From NCBI GenBank assembly GCA_947174885.1, contig CAMWKO010000002.1, forward strand, positions 1 through 64,000: DNA of 64,000 nucleotides, read 5' to 3'. Origin of the DNA: an uncultured Clostridia bacterium (GTDB taxonomy: Bacteria; Bacillota; Clostridia; Lachnospirales; Lachnospiraceae). How positions within the stretch are numbered: the stretch's first letter is position 1; each line of letters opens with the position of its first letter. Below the pieces are notes generated by a model that made no database searches, had not been told where the DNA came from, and saw only the letters and a program-made list of their open reading frames with translations. Below are positions 50,475 to 60,173 of this stretch, piece by piece. Both the position numbers and the translations under genes were made by a program.

Positions 50475-51725
50475 CTATCTAATCTGTCCGTTTCCATATA
50501 TTATATATTTTGATGTACATAACTCCCGAAGACCCATAGGTCCTCTTGCATGAAGCTTTTGTGTACTTATACCGATTTCAGCACCAAAGCCGAATTCAAA
50601 ACCGTCTGTAAATCTTGTAGAAGCATTTACATATACACAGGCTGCATCTATTTCATCCAGGAATTTATTTGAGTTATCATAGTCCTTTGTAACAATCGTT
50701 TCACTATGTCTTGTATTATGTTCATTGATATGTGCTATTGCCTCATCAATACTGTCTACAATCTTTATTGAAATTATGTAATCCAAATATTCCGTATAGA
50801 AATCTTCTTCCGTAGCCGGAATAACATCATTACATATCGCTAAGACTCTTTCGTCACCACGCACTTCTACATTCTTCTCCTTTAAAGCGGCTACTGCCTG
50901 TGGTAAAAACGTATCTGCAATATTTTTATGTACTACTAAAGACTCGCAGGCATTACATACACCGATTCTTTGAGTTTTGGCATTTATAAGAATATCCGTT
51001 GCCATTTTAATATCTGCACTTTCATCTACAAATATATGACAGTTTCCCGTTCCCGTTTCAATTACCGGAATCGTACTGTTTTTAAGAGTAGCCGCAATAA
51101 GTCCGGCACTGCCTCGTGGAATAAGCAAATCCACATATTTGTTCATCTTCATAAATTCTTTCGTGGTTTCTCTGTCTGTAGATTCTATAAGCTGTACAAA
51201 ATCAGGATTGTAGCCGTTGTCAGACAATACCTTTCTAATTACCTTAACAATAGCTATGTTAGAGTTAATAGAATCACTTCCACCCTTTAAAATAACAATA
51301 TTGCTGGTTTTAAAGCATAATGCAAAAGCATCTGAGGTAACATTTGGTCTGGCTTCATAGATAATGCCTATTACACCCATAGGTACACGTTTTTTACCGA
51401 TAACCATACCATTTGGTCTTTTAGTCATATCAGTTACTTCTCCGACAGGGTCTTCCAGTAAGGCAACTTTATTTAAGCCCTCTGCCATACCCTCAATTCT
51501 GCTTTTATCAAGAAGCAGTCTGTCCTGTAAACTTTCAGGCATATTGTTTGCTTTCCCGTTTTCCATATCTGTGGAATTTGCATTTATAATATCCTCTGCA
51601 TTTGTAATAAGTGCTTTTGCTACTTCATTTAATATTTTATTCTTTTCATTTGTAGTAAGCTTAGCTATATCTTTTGAAGCTTTTTTTGCATTTTCACAAA
51701 GCTTTATTAAATTAAAATCGCTCAT
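50475..51725 (-). CDS. proA: Glutamate-5-semialdehyde dehydrogenase
   Basis: 416 residues from [20 protein letters not shown]. The aldehyde-dehydrogenase fold has [31 protein letters not shown] and the catalytic Cys in [15 protein letters not shown]. It reduces gamma-glutamyl phosphate from ProB in the proline pathway. GGAGG precedes the ATG at 51725, which overlaps the end of the upstream cyclo-ligase gene by 14 bases. Confidence 0.97.
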   Translation of the reverse strand: MSDFNLIKLCENAKKASKDIAKLTTNEKNKILNEVAKALITNAEDIINANSTDMENGKANNMPESLQDRLLLDKSRIEGMAEGLNKVALLEDPVGEVTDMTKRPNGMVIGKKRVPMGVIGIIYEARPNVTSDAFALCFKTSNIVILKGGSDSINSNIAIVKVIRKVLSDNGYNPDFVQLIESTDRETTKEFMKMNKYVDLLIPRGSAGLIAATLKNSTIPVIETGTGNCHIFVDESADIKMATDILINAKTQRIGVCNACESLVVHKNIADTFLPQAVAALKEKNVEVRGDERVLAICNDVIPATEEDFYTEYLDYIISIKIVDSIDEAIAHINEHNTRHSETIVTKDYDNSNKFLDEIDAACVYVNASTRFTDGFEFGFGAEIGISTQKLHARGPMGLRELCTSKYIIYGNGQIR

Positions 51726-52299
51726 AACTGCCTCCATATATATCTTTTTCAGTAATTATATAATCCATTTTTATATCATATTCATTTATATCATCAATTT
51801 TATATTTTTGAAATTCAAATGCAAGTCCTATTTTAATAAAAGGAAAATTTTCCATCATATATCTGTCATAAAATCCGCCGCCATATCCTATTCTGTTGAG
51901 GTTTTCATCAAAACCTACCATTGGAATAATCATAACGGCATTACCTGCCAATTCATCCGCAGACACATCTGTTTCGGGTTCTAATATTCCAAGATATCCT
52001 GTTTTTAGTTCGCCAAAATCCTTAATCGAATAAAATCCCATCCTTTTATTGGCTTTATCCGTAACCTTAGGATATGCAATTACATTACCTTTGTCCAAAA
52101 AATATTTTGCTATTTCCACGGTATCAGCCTCACCCTTTAAGCTGCTGTAAATAAAAACAGGTCTGTCACCAATGACTTTCATCAATTTATCACAGGTAAT
52201 CATAGCTTTAAATATATTACTGTTTAGTCTGACATATTCAATATCACTAATCCTTTTTCTGGCTTCATATACACTATTTCTTATTTCTTTTTTTATCAT
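51712..52299 (-). CDS. 5-formyltetrahydrofolate cyclo-ligase
   Basis: 195 residues, normal. It has [49 protein letters not shown] at the substrate/ATP site, and a final [11 protein letters not shown]. It returns 5-formyl-THF to the folate pool. Its ATG overlaps the DUF896 stop (ATGA), so the two are coupled. The gene is known as ygfA or yqgN in other species. Confidence 0.93.
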   Translation of the reverse strand: MIKKEIRNSVYEARKRISDIEYVRLNSNIFKAMITCDKLMKVIGDRPVFIYSSLKGEADTVEIAKYFLDKGNVIAYPKVTDKANKRMGFYSIKDFGELKTGYLGILEPETDVSADELAGNAVMIIPMVGFDENLNRIGYGGGFYDRYMMENFPFIKIGLAFEFQKYKIDDINEYDIKMDYIITEKDIYGGSYERF

Positions 52300-52508
52300 T
52301 TCTTCTTAGCTCTATCCTTTACATTTTCAATAGAACCATCCGGATATTGTATTTTCATATTGTCAAGTGTACCTCTTAAATTATTGTGAAAAGCTGCTAC
52401 ATATTCCTTACGCAGTCTTGCCTGCTCCTCCTTTTCTGCTTCGCTTAGTCCCTCTGCCTTTGATTTTCTATATAATTCATTAATTCTTTCGATATTTAAA
52501 TCAGACAT
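52296..52508 (-). CDS. DUF896 family protein (YnzC-like)
   Basis: 70 residues. IERINELYRKSKAEGLSEAE and EEQARLRKEYVAAFHNNLRG form the two-helix DUF896 hairpin; the C-terminal half is basic. In Bacillus a member is SOS-induced, but the role is unknown. AGGAGG precedes the ATG. It is coupled to the cyclo-ligase gene. Confidence 0.92.
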   Translation of the reverse strand: MSDLNIERINELYRKSKAEGLSEAEKEEQARLRKEYVAAFHNNLRGTLDNMKIQYPDGSIENVKDRAKKK

Positions 52509-52531
52509 TTTTACCTCCTAATATTTTGCCC

Positions 52532-53725
52532 TTATCCTTTCTTAGTAAGTATATATATTTTATCGTTATCATTAACTATACAGCCAATAAATTTTCCTTT
52601 CTCACTATGAACCAATGATACACCCGGATATTTATATACATTTATATATTTTCTTTTTCTTCCAAACAAGCCTTTTTTTTCACTGCTTCCAATTATAATA
52701 TCATTAACTGCGTATTCAAATTTGTCGCTTTCCCTGAAAACAAAATCCGTTTTCTTATCTAAAATATTATAAAACTCTATTCCCGAAACAGTTTCCACCA
52801 TAATATATGGTTTTTCATTAAATATAATGGTTTTTGCTAATATAATATCTTCATTTTCAGTCTTATTGATACATACATAGCTTTCCTTTGTCAAATAGTT
52901 ATAGTATACAACAGTTTCCTCTTTTTCCTCAAAATTATACTTTGAATAAATAAGATAGTTACCTTTAACCTTAAAGTATGGAATAGTAGTCGTATAAAAG
53001 GTCTGTTCTATGGTATTCATAACTATATTTGATTTTGATATAATAATGTCGGAAACCAGTTGTCCCAAATATACAAAGCTTATACTTTCAACAGATACTT
53101 CTTCTTTTTCTAAATATTTGTATCTTTCTTCCTTTAATAATGAATATCCTGACTTTAAAACACATACATTTTCACTTATGAGTTTTATATCAGATATTCC
53201 GTTGGCATTAAGATTTTCATCTGCTATCCTTATAGTTTCGGATTGCAATATATTAAACATACTAAGTTCAAAATCCAGATATCCCTCATAATTTTCCTTT
53301 AAATTGCTTCTTAACATTTCATTTTGTATCAACATATAAAATTCATTAAGTATAAATATTTTTGTCTTTAATGTATTTTGATACTTTGATAAGCTGTCTT
53401 TAATTGTATAAATATTTTTACAATTCTTTTCCTGTATTGAATATCTGAATATTCTTATTTCTATATCATCGCCATCACAATGAAAATTTGAAAAGTAAAT
53501 ATATTCAGGATATCTGTTTATATCCCTTATTTCTATTACATTGAGTTTTGGAATATTCGGTGCAATTTCAGTTTTTGTATTACTCTCAAGATTATACATA
53601 AAATACCTTTGATAGTTAAATCCATTCCATGTATCTTCTTTATTTTCAACTAATAATACACTATGATTTGAAAGCGTAACACCATTAACACCTTCTGCAT
53701 TTCTTACTATTCTAAGACTGTTCAT
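52532..53725 (-). CDS. Hypothetical beta-rich protein, 397 residues
   Basis: I do not recognise the family. The sequence has no signal peptide or membrane helix and reads as repeated strand-turn-strand blocks (SVLLVENKEDTWNGFNYQRY, YIYFSNFHCDGDDIEIRIFR, YLIYSKYNFEEKEETVVYYN), which suggests a beta-propeller-like fold. A basic KKGLFGRKRKYINVYKYPGV segment is near the end. GAGG precedes the ATG, eight bases after proB, so it belongs to the proline operon by position. Confidence 0.78.
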   Translation of the reverse strand: MNSLRIVRNAEGVNGVTLSNHSVLLVENKEDTWNGFNYQRYFMYNLESNTKTEIAPNIPKLNVIEIRDINRYPEYIYFSNFHCDGDDIEIRIFRYSIQEKNCKNIYTIKDSLSKYQNTLKTKIFILNEFYMLIQNEMLRSNLKENYEGYLDFELSMFNILQSETIRIADENLNANGISDIKLISENVCVLKSGYSLLKEERYKYLEKEEVSVESISFVYLGQLVSDIIISKSNIVMNTIEQTFYTTTIPYFKVKGNYLIYSKYNFEEKEETVVYYNYLTKESYVCINKTENEDIILAKTIIFNEKPYIMVETVSGIEFYNILDKKTDFVFRESDKFEYAVNDIIIGSSEKKGLFGRKRKYINVYKYPGVSLVHSEKGKFIGCIVNDNDKIYILTKKG

Positions 53726-53732
53726 AATACCT

Positions 53733-54566
53733 CTATAATAATGATTCTACCAAATCAAAATTCTCATCTTTATTTGCGACAAACAATGTACCTACATCTT
53801 TTCCATTTATTATTTTTTCAATAATGTTTACATCTGTACCATTTGCTATAACCATATCTGCACCTGCTTTTGTAGCAATTTTTGCAGCTCCAATCTTTGT
53901 ACTCATGCCTCCTGTACCTACACTGGAGGTAGTAGTATCTTTTCCCATATTTTCCAATTTGCCGTCTATTTTTTCAACTATCTTTATCATTTTGGCATCT
54001 TTATTAATATTGGGGTCATCTGTATACATTCCGTCTATATCAGACAGTAATATTAATAAGTCAGCATTTGTTAATGTAGCTACAATAGCTGATAATCTGT
54101 CATTATCACCAAATTGAATTTCGTATGTAGATACTGTATCATTTTCATTAACTACCGGTATTACACCTAAACTTAATAATTCATTAAAGGTATTTATAGC
54201 ATTAGTCTTATTTGGTTCGTTTATTATAGTAACCTTTGTCATAAGCACCTGTGCCGTAACCTGATTATATTCTCCAAAAAGCTTTTGATACATCATCATA
54301 AGCTGGGCCTGTCCAATAGCTGCACATGCCTGTTTTTGCGGAATAGTAAGATTTCCATCCAGACCTATTTTCTTTCTTCCTACTGCTATAGCACCGGAAG
54401 ATACCAGTACCACATCTTTACCCATATTTCTAAGATTTGTAAGTACCCTGACCAGTTTTTCCAGCTTAGATAAATCTAAATATCCCGTATCCTGATGTGT
54501 AAGAGAAGATGAACCTATCTTTACAACTATTCTTTTTTTATCCTTTAATGAATCTCTATAATTCAT
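53733..54566 (-). CDS. proB: Glutamate 5-kinase
   Basis: 277 residues: the amino-acid kinase domain only, without the C-terminal PUA domain found in many ProB. It has IVVKIGSSSLTHQDTG, VLVSSGAIAVGRKKIGLDG, VVNENDTVSTYEIQFGDND and SVGTGGMSTKIGAAKIATKA. It makes gamma-glutamyl phosphate, first step to proline; feedback inhibition by proline is usual. First gene of its operon, with a promoter at 54613-54641. Confidence 0.95.
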   Translation of the reverse strand: MNYRDSLKDKKRIVVKIGSSSLTHQDTGYLDLSKLEKLVRVLTNLRNMGKDVVLVSSGAIAVGRKKIGLDGNLTIPQKQACAAIGQAQLMMMYQKLFGEYNQVTAQVLMTKVTIINEPNKTNAINTFNELLSLGVIPVVNENDTVSTYEIQFGDNDRLSAIVATLTNADLLILLSDIDGMYTDDPNINKDAKMIKIVEKIDGKLENMGKDTTTSSVGTGGMSTKIGAAKIATKAGADMVIANGTDVNIIEKIINGKDVGTLFVANKDENFDLVESLL

Positions 54567-54612
54567 CTTTATTCCAAGCCTTTCTTTTAGAATATAGTTC
54601 TATAACTAATTA

Positions 54613-54641
54613 AGTATAGCATAAATATAAGTATTCGTCAC
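54613..54641 (-). promoter_or_regulatory. Promoter of the proB operon
   Basis: On the minus strand GTGACG (54636-54641), 17 bases and TATACT (54613-54618) with TG extension (TGCTATACT). The leader before proB would be only about 40 bases, too short for a T-box. Confidence 0.6.
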
Positions 54642-54704
54642 TATACAATTACATTCTGCTTCCCTATTTTTTATTCCGGGCAATGTGACAAAGTCTGGCT
54701 TGCC

Positions 54705-56303
54705 TTAATTAAATGATTTGTATTTTCCTGCTACTGCCTCAAATACCCTTATTCCGTCCATAGCAGCCGAAGTAATGCCACCTGCATATCCTGCTCCCTC
54801 TCCACAAGGGTAAATTCCTTTTATATTACTTTCAAGATTTTCATCTCTATTGATTCTTACAGGTGATGAAGTTCTGCTTTCTACGCCGGCAAGTATTGCA
54901 TCTGGTCTGCTATATCCCTTTATAGAATGTTCAAAGCTCTGTATACATTCATTTAATGCAACAACAATAGCATTCGGGAATATATTATTAATATTTCCGA
55001 ATGCATATCTTCCTTTTATACATGGTTTAACATCCTTAAACCCTGTGCTTATTTTGTTTTCAATAAAATCACCTAAAAGCTGAACGGGAATACATCCGTT
55101 TCCCTCTTTGAAAGCCTCCTCCTCAAGTTTTCTTTGAAATCTCATTCCGGATAGAGCATCATCTCCCGGATAATCCTCTTTTGTAACTGATACAATAATA
55201 GCACTATTTGCATTTTCGCTGTTTCTGTCACTATAACTCATACCATTTACTGCTATTCTGTTATTCTCTGAAGAGGCATCTACCACATATCCTCCAGGAC
55301 ACATACAAAACGAAAATACACTTCTTCCATTTGAAGAATGTCCTGTAAGCTTATAATCACTTGCTTTCAAAACATCTGATTCTCTATGTGAAAATCCATA
55401 CATCTCCTTATCAATCATCTCCTGTGGATGCTGTATTCTAACACCAACTGCAAAATTTTTAGCCTCCATATCCAGACCTTTATCATACAGCATTTCAAAG
55501 GTATCTCTTGCACTATGTCCTATAGCCAGGACTGCTACATCTGTATCTATGGTTTCACTGTCATTTATATGAACTGATGTAAGTTTATTCTCTCTATATA
55601 TAATTTCTGATACCGTTGCACCAAATCTAATCTCACCACCCAGTTTTATAATCTCATTTCTCATATTTCTTACCACATTTATCAACACATCTGTTCCAAT
55701 ATGAGGCTTATTTGAATATAAGATTTCCTCTGAGGCACCAAATTTGTGAAAGGTTTCTAATACAAACCTGTTCTTACCATCCTTATCCTTTACAACAGTA
55801 TTAAGCTTACCATCAGAAAAAGTTCCGGCTCCGCCCTCTCCAAACTGTACATTTGAGGATTTATCTAAAATTCCTGTTTCCCAATAATTATCTACATCTG
55901 ATTTTCTCTCTTCTACTTTTTTTCCTCTTTCCAATACTAACGGCTTATATCCGTTAAGAGCTAAAAGATATGCGGCAAATAAGCCTGCTGGTCCCATCCC
56001 TATAACTACAGGTCTATGTACAAGTTTTTCACTTCCAAAGCTGTTAAAACTGTATTTTTTGCCTGTACATATTGAAATATTACTGCCAAATACTTTTTTG
56101 TTTATTTTCTTTTCATTTTTTACAGTTACATCCACTGTATATACAAACATAATGTCAGGTTTCTTTCTGGCATCTACAGACTTCTTATATATCTCAATAC
56201 TCACTATATCTTTACTATCTATTCTTAACGCTTTATATACTTTTTTTGTCAAATCACTGTCCTTATGATTGACAGGCAATTTTATCTGACTAATTCTTAT
56301 CAT
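54705..56303 (-). CDS. Uncharacterised FAD-dependent dehydrogenase (COG2509)
   Basis: 532 residues. An N-terminal 90-residue domain precedes the FAD Rossmann loop VIGMGPAGLFAAYLLALNGY at about 98-117, then VQFGEGGAGTFSDGKLNT, DTFEMLYDKGLDMEAKNFAV and CMCPGGYVVDASSENN. The closing YPCGEGAGYAGGITSAAMDG binds FAD. The substrate is unknown. The ATG at 56303 takes its ribosome site from repeat copy B and overlaps that repeat's micro-ORF. Confidence 0.88.
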   Translation of the reverse strand: MIRISQIKLPVNHKDSDLTKKVYKALRIDSKDIVSIEIYKKSVDARKKPDIMFVYTVDVTVKNEKKINKKVFGSNISICTGKKYSFNSFGSEKLVHRPVVIGMGPAGLFAAYLLALNGYKPLVLERGKKVEERKSDVDNYWETGILDKSSNVQFGEGGAGTFSDGKLNTVVKDKDGKNRFVLETFHKFGASEEILYSNKPHIGTDVLINVVRNMRNEIIKLGGEIRFGATVSEIIYRENKLTSVHINDSETIDTDVAVLAIGHSARDTFEMLYDKGLDMEAKNFAVGVRIQHPQEMIDKEMYGFSHRESDVLKASDYKLTGHSSNGRSVFSFCMCPGGYVVDASSENNRIAVNGMSYSDRNSENANSAIIVSVTKEDYPGDDALSGMRFQRKLEEEAFKEGNGCIPVQLLGDFIENKISTGFKDVKPCIKGRYAFGNINNIFPNAIVVALNECIQSFEHSIKGYSRPDAILAGVESRTSSPVRINRDENLESNIKGIYPCGEGAGYAGGITSAAMDGIRVFEAVAGKYKSFN

Positions 56304-56382
56304 ATTTGTCTCCTAACGCTTTAATCAGAAGTGCCTGCACTTCTAGTTTAAGCATAAACTCAAGGTTGAAAGTTCCTTTCAA
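56290..56382 (-). repeat. SD-bearing intergenic repeat with micro-ORF, copy B
   Basis: The best preserved copy. On the minus strand TTG (56382) follows TAGGAGAG at the end of the upstream gene and opens 30 codons to TAG (56290), ending 14 bases inside the downstream gene. The peptide has GTFNLEFMLKLEVQALLIKA then LGDKYDKN. A perfect 12-bp stem CAAGGTTGAAAG / CTTTCAACCTTG and a second stem GCTT..AGAAGTG-cctg-CACTTCT..AAGC are present. Confidence 0.75.
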
Positions 56383-56393
56383 CCTTGTCTCTC

Positions 56394-57686
56394 CTACAGT
56401 AGCTTTCCTGCAATTATTCCACTTGCAAAAGCAAAATGCAGATTATATCCTCCGCAAATACCGTCTACATCCAAAACTTCACCGGCGATATAAAGACCCT
56501 CTGCCAGCTTTGACTGCATATTTTCATCCACCTCTTTAAGTGTAATACCTCCTGAGGATACCTGTGCATTTTCAAAGCCTTTAGAACCTGTTACTTCCAA
56601 TTCAAAATTCTTTATATTATATATAATATCCTTTATATATTCTGATATATCATTAGGTATTGTGTTACTTACCATACTAATAATTACACCCGCAAGTTTA
56701 ATGTTTATATTTACTTTCAGAAAACTGTCTATAATCTCTTTACTATAAATAAACGACTCATTATCATCCGGCTCATAATCTATATTTCTTTTTCTGCACA
56801 TGTTAAGGTGATTTGTAAAGCTCTGATATAGTTTTTCTTCTGAAAATTCAGGCATAAAGTCAATACTTACATATACCTTTTTTCCTAATGATAATCTATG
56901 ACCAATCTGAGCTGAAAGCTGAAATACTACTATACCTGATATTCCGTAATCAGTCATTTGCAGTTCTCCACAGCTTTCCTCCATAAAATTTTCATCACAT
57001 ATTTTTTCATAATATGACTTTATTACTGCGTTACAACGAACTCCCTGCATTTCTTTAAGATTTTTACCATTATGAAAATCTTCGCATATAAGCGGAACCA
57101 AAGCAGGTACTACATCATTTACAGTATGTCCAAGTTTTCCTAAAAGATAGTATCCGCTTCCGTCCGAGCCCAGCTTAGGTGAGGCTTTTCCTCCCGCTGC
57201 AACTATTATTCTGTCACAATTATACTTTGTTTTATATGTATTTTTATCTTTTGTAATATTTGCTTCAATTTCAAATTTATCTATAGCTTTCGTAATTCTT
57301 TTTACATTACAGTTATATACAAACTCTACCTTTAATTGTTCACATTCCCTAAATAACAGTTCTACAACACTGGAGGCCTGCTTTGAATGGGGATATACAT
57401 AATCTCCTATTTCCGTAAGGAATAAACCTAAATTTTCAAAATATTCTTTTATTTTATCATAACCATATCTGTTTAATATACTGTTCAGCCACTCATAATC
57501 GTCACAATGATAGTATCTTTTATCAATATTTTTATTTGTCAGATTACATCTTCCGTTTCCTGTTGCATAAATCTTTTTTCCTGCTTCATTTTTTAGTTCT
57601 AATACTGTCACTTTATTATTTGCCTTTGCTGCCTCTATGGCAGCCACAAGACCGGACGCACCTGCTCCTATGACTATAACATTCAT
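56394..57686 (-). CDS. NAD(P)/FAD-dependent oxidoreductase, HI0933/BaiN-like family
   Basis: 430 residues. The N-terminal VIVIGAGASGLVAAIEAAKA (3-22) binds FAD. GNGRCNLTNKNID, VVAAGGKASPKLGSDGSGYY and the closing GEVLDVDGICGGYNLHFAFA are family blocks. The related BaiN acts on bile-acid intermediates, but most members are uncharacterised. It follows the BofC-like gene by 12 bases. Confidence 0.9.
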   Translation of the reverse strand: MNVIVIGAGASGLVAAIEAAKANNKVTVLELKNEAGKKIYATGNGRCNLTNKNIDKRYYHCDDYEWLNSILNRYGYDKIKEYFENLGLFLTEIGDYVYPHSKQASSVVELLFRECEQLKVEFVYNCNVKRITKAIDKFEIEANITKDKNTYKTKYNCDRIIVAAGGKASPKLGSDGSGYYLLGKLGHTVNDVVPALVPLICEDFHNGKNLKEMQGVRCNAVIKSYYEKICDENFMEESCGELQMTDYGISGIVVFQLSAQIGHRLSLGKKVYVSIDFMPEFSEEKLYQSFTNHLNMCRKRNIDYEPDDNESFIYSKEIIDSFLKVNINIKLAGVIISMVSNTIPNDISEYIKDIIYNIKNFELEVTGSKGFENAQVSSGGITLKEVDENMQSKLAEGLYIAGEVLDVDGICGGYNLHFAFASGIIAGKLL

Positions 57687-57698
57687 CCTTAATTCCTT

Positions 57699-58346
57699 CT
57701 ATGTTGTAAAGCTTTCTAATATCCTATAAAGTTCACTTATATTTTTTACAGGTATACCTTCTCTTAGTTTATTTATACTGTCTGTATCTAAGGTTTCCGT
57801 ATTAATTGCAGTCTCTAAGAATATCGAGGTCTTGTCCTCTTTATATACTATAATACTATTTTCCTGTAATGTAACATAATATTTATATACTTCTATTTCT
57901 TCTGTTGTACTTTCTTCTTTTATAATACTTACTGACTTTCTTATTACTACTTTCTCCTTATCAAAAGATACCAGCATAAGATTTTCTATTTTCTCATTCC
58001 CGTCAATAAATATTTTATTATTATTTTTTATATACTCAATTATACTTTCTCTATCCATTCCCAAAAGCTGAACAGGCATGCTCCTTGTCGTTGTAGTCAG
58101 GGATTCCGTATCCGTATCATAGCTTTCCAATACTAAATCCATATTGGAGGTTACAATAATACTGTCTACATCTGCAACATTCTGATTACTTTCAGAATTG
58201 TAAACAACCGGATTGCTTTCATATACCTGCTCTTTATACACTATATTCTGGCTTTGCAAAGATAATCCTACTTTATACCCTATTCCATATATTATTATTA
58301 GTAAAAAAACTATAGAAAATATCCAGATAATCGTTTTCTTTTTCAT
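57699..58346 (-). CDS. Membrane-anchored protein, possibly BofC-like
   Basis: 215 residues. One N-terminal transmembrane helix (about 5-25, IIWIFSIVFLLIIIYGIGY) precedes an extracellular region. The C-terminal part, YYVTLQENSIIVYKED to KLREGIPVKNISELYRILES, has the shape of the BofC C-terminal domain of spore-forming bacteria (a regulator of SpoIVB signalling). Overall similarity is weak, so this is an inference. TTAGGAGG precedes the ATG, within a degraded copy of the SD-bearing repeat. Confidence 0.6.
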   Translation of the reverse strand: MKKKTIIWIFSIVFLLIIIYGIGYKVGLSLQSQNIVYKEQVYESNPVVYNSESNQNVADVDSIIVTSNMDLVLESYDTDTESLTTTTRSMPVQLLGMDRESIIEYIKNNNKIFIDGNEKIENLMLVSFDKEKVVIRKSVSIIKEESTTEEIEVYKYYVTLQENSIIVYKEDKTSIFLETAINTETLDTDSINKLREGIPVKNISELYRILESFTT

Positions 58347-58376
58347 TTTTTCCTCCTAATACTTCAATCGAAAGCA
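58344..58376 (-). repeat. Degraded end of the SD-bearing repeat
   Basis: The minus strand reads CGATTGAAGTATTAGGAGG directly before the BofC-like start codon, matching the 3' end of copies A-C with a few changes. The in-frame translation is SIEVLGGKNE. The 5' hairpin part and the FNLEF block are absent, and an in-frame stop lies just upstream. Confidence 0.4.
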
Positions 58377-58444
58377 CTTACTAAATACTTCTTCTGTATT
58401 AGATTATCTGCCATTTAATTCTATTTTATACCTCTTTTACTATT

Positions 58445-60076
58445 TTACAGCAAATTTATTTTTTTCAGTATCTTAACTATTGCATTTCCTTTAGGCATCA
58501 TATAGAGTTCAGTTTCATCAACTGCCTTTAACATAATAAGCATAATTGCATATACTGCTACCGCAACTATCACTGCACATAACAGTGAAACGACATTACT
58601 TCTTACAAGCATATATACGCCTTTGTATGTGAGCATTGACAATACTGCCATAACTATAGACGAAACTATTGGCAATAAAAATGTTTTATAATACTCCTGA
58701 CTGTAACCCAGTTGTCTTTTTATTGAAAAACCATTTAAAATACATACACAAATTGCAAATACAAAATCAGCTACTACTACCCCTAAAATATCCATCTTAA
58801 ATACTATCAACAATAACAGTACCAGTACTACATGAATACCCAAAGATATACTGGAATTAATAACCGGTTTAGACATTTTATCTATTCCCTGAAGTATGGA
58901 ATTTGTAATCGTCGATAAAGAATATGCTACTACAGTTACTACTGCAAATCTCATCAGATTTACACAAATAGCTAACATTTCTCTGTCATCCGGAAACAAA
59001 AGCATACATATTGGTTCAGCAAGAGTTGATATTCCCACTCCACATGGTATTGCAATAATCATTGAAAGCCTTATGGAAGATTCTATTTTATTTACAAGCT
59101 CGCCTTTATTGCCATTTGTAAGTGATCGTATAAGACTTGGAATAATAGCACTGGATAATGCCGAAGCAATTGCAATCGGCGCTGTAGTAAGCAGCTGATA
59201 TTTACCACTATATATTCCATACAGGCTTGCATAGCTTGAAACCTCTAAATGAAAAATATTAGACATTACATTTCCAAATAATCCGCTGTCTATTATACTG
59301 CTCAGATTGTATATTGTAGTACTTAATAAAACAGGTACTATCGTAATAATGAGAACCTTTGACAATCCTTTATAGTTTTCTGTATTCCGGCTTCTGTCCT
59401 TCCGAATCTTCTTATTCATAACCGGCTTGTATATAAGATATACAAAGAACATAAATATCAATGCAAATAATGCCCCTATAAGAGTACCCATTGTACCTCC
59501 TGCTGCTGAATACTCTGAACCTCTGCCGACCTTATCTCCTAAGCTGAATAAAAATGAAGCTGCCACTATACTTACTATTGCATTGGCAATCTGTTCAAAT
59601 ATTTGCGATAACGCAGTTGGTATCATGGTTCCCATACCTTGAAAATAACCTCTTAAAACTCCTAATAGGCATACCAGAAAAATAGTAGGTGCTAAAACTC
59701 TCAGTGCCATAGCCATAGAAGGATATTTCCAAAGTCCGGCAAAAAAATCTGCTCCAACAAATACTATCAACGAACATATTCCTCCTGCTATAACTCCAAA
59801 TATTATAGCTCCAATAAAGGCTTTTTTAGCATTCCTATACTGCTTTTTTGCCACTCTTGTAGATACTATCTTTGAAACAGCTATTGGTAAACTGGTAGAG
59901 GATATTAATAAAAATATAGAATACACTGAATAAGCATTGGAATAGTAAGCAATACCCTCATTTCCCAAAATATTATTAAGTGGAATTCTGTATAAAAGTC
60001 CAATTACTCTTACTAATATGCCTGCTAAAGCTAATATACTTCCCTGAACCAAAAAATTAGTTTTATTTTTGCTCAT
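58445..60076 (-). CDS. SpoVB/MurJ-like polysaccharide flippase (MOP superfamily)
   Basis: 543 residues, about 14 transmembrane helices. NFLVQGSILALAGILVRVIG and YRIPLNNILGNEGIAYYSNA open the protein; SSTSLPIAVSKIVSTR and PTALSQIFEQIANAIVSI are typical of the SpoVB/YtgP branch, which moves lipid-linked wall or spore-cortex precursors. The exact cargo is unknown. The ATG uses AGGAG of repeat copy C. Confidence 0.88.
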   Translation of the reverse strand: MSKNKTNFLVQGSILALAGILVRVIGLLYRIPLNNILGNEGIAYYSNAYSVYSIFLLISSTSLPIAVSKIVSTRVAKKQYRNAKKAFIGAIIFGVIAGGICSLIVFVGADFFAGLWKYPSMAMALRVLAPTIFLVCLLGVLRGYFQGMGTMIPTALSQIFEQIANAIVSIVAASFLFSLGDKVGRGSEYSAAGGTMGTLIGALFALIFMFFVYLIYKPVMNKKIRKDRSRNTENYKGLSKVLIITIVPVLLSTTIYNLSSIIDSGLFGNVMSNIFHLEVSSYASLYGIYSGKYQLLTTAPIAIASALSSAIIPSLIRSLTNGNKGELVNKIESSIRLSMIIAIPCGVGISTLAEPICMLLFPDDREMLAICVNLMRFAVVTVVAYSLSTITNSILQGIDKMSKPVINSSISLGIHVVLVLLLLIVFKMDILGVVVADFVFAICVCILNGFSIKRQLGYSQEYYKTFLLPIVSSIVMAVLSMLTYKGVYMLVRSNVVSLLCAVIVAVAVYAIMLIMLKAVDETELYMMPKGNAIVKILKKINLL

Positions 60077-60164
60077 ATTTTTCTCCTAATGCTTCAATCA
60101 GACAGAAATGCCTGCTAAACTGTACTTCTGGTCGAAGCATGAACTCAAGGTTGAAAATTTTTAA
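60063..60164 (-). repeat. SD-bearing intergenic repeat, copy C (diverged)
   Basis: It lies between ybeY-cdd and the flippase gene. The minus-strand frame equivalent to copies A and B has TTA in place of the TTG start, then FNLEFMLRPEVQ, a 4-codon in-frame insertion, and LIEALGEKYEQK before TAA, 14 bases into the flippase gene. The hairpin at the 5' end has decayed. Confidence 0.6.
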
Positions 60165-60173
60165 CCCTTAACA

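Noticed and set aside
54567-54704. T-box leader upstream of proB
   Set aside because: The predicted leader is about 40 bases and lacks the T-box core TGGNACCGCG.
54660-54704. GGCAA...TTGCC hairpin after the COG2509 oxidoreductase gene
   Set aside because: Only five outer base pairs, a large internal loop and no U-tract on either strand; too weak to call a terminator.
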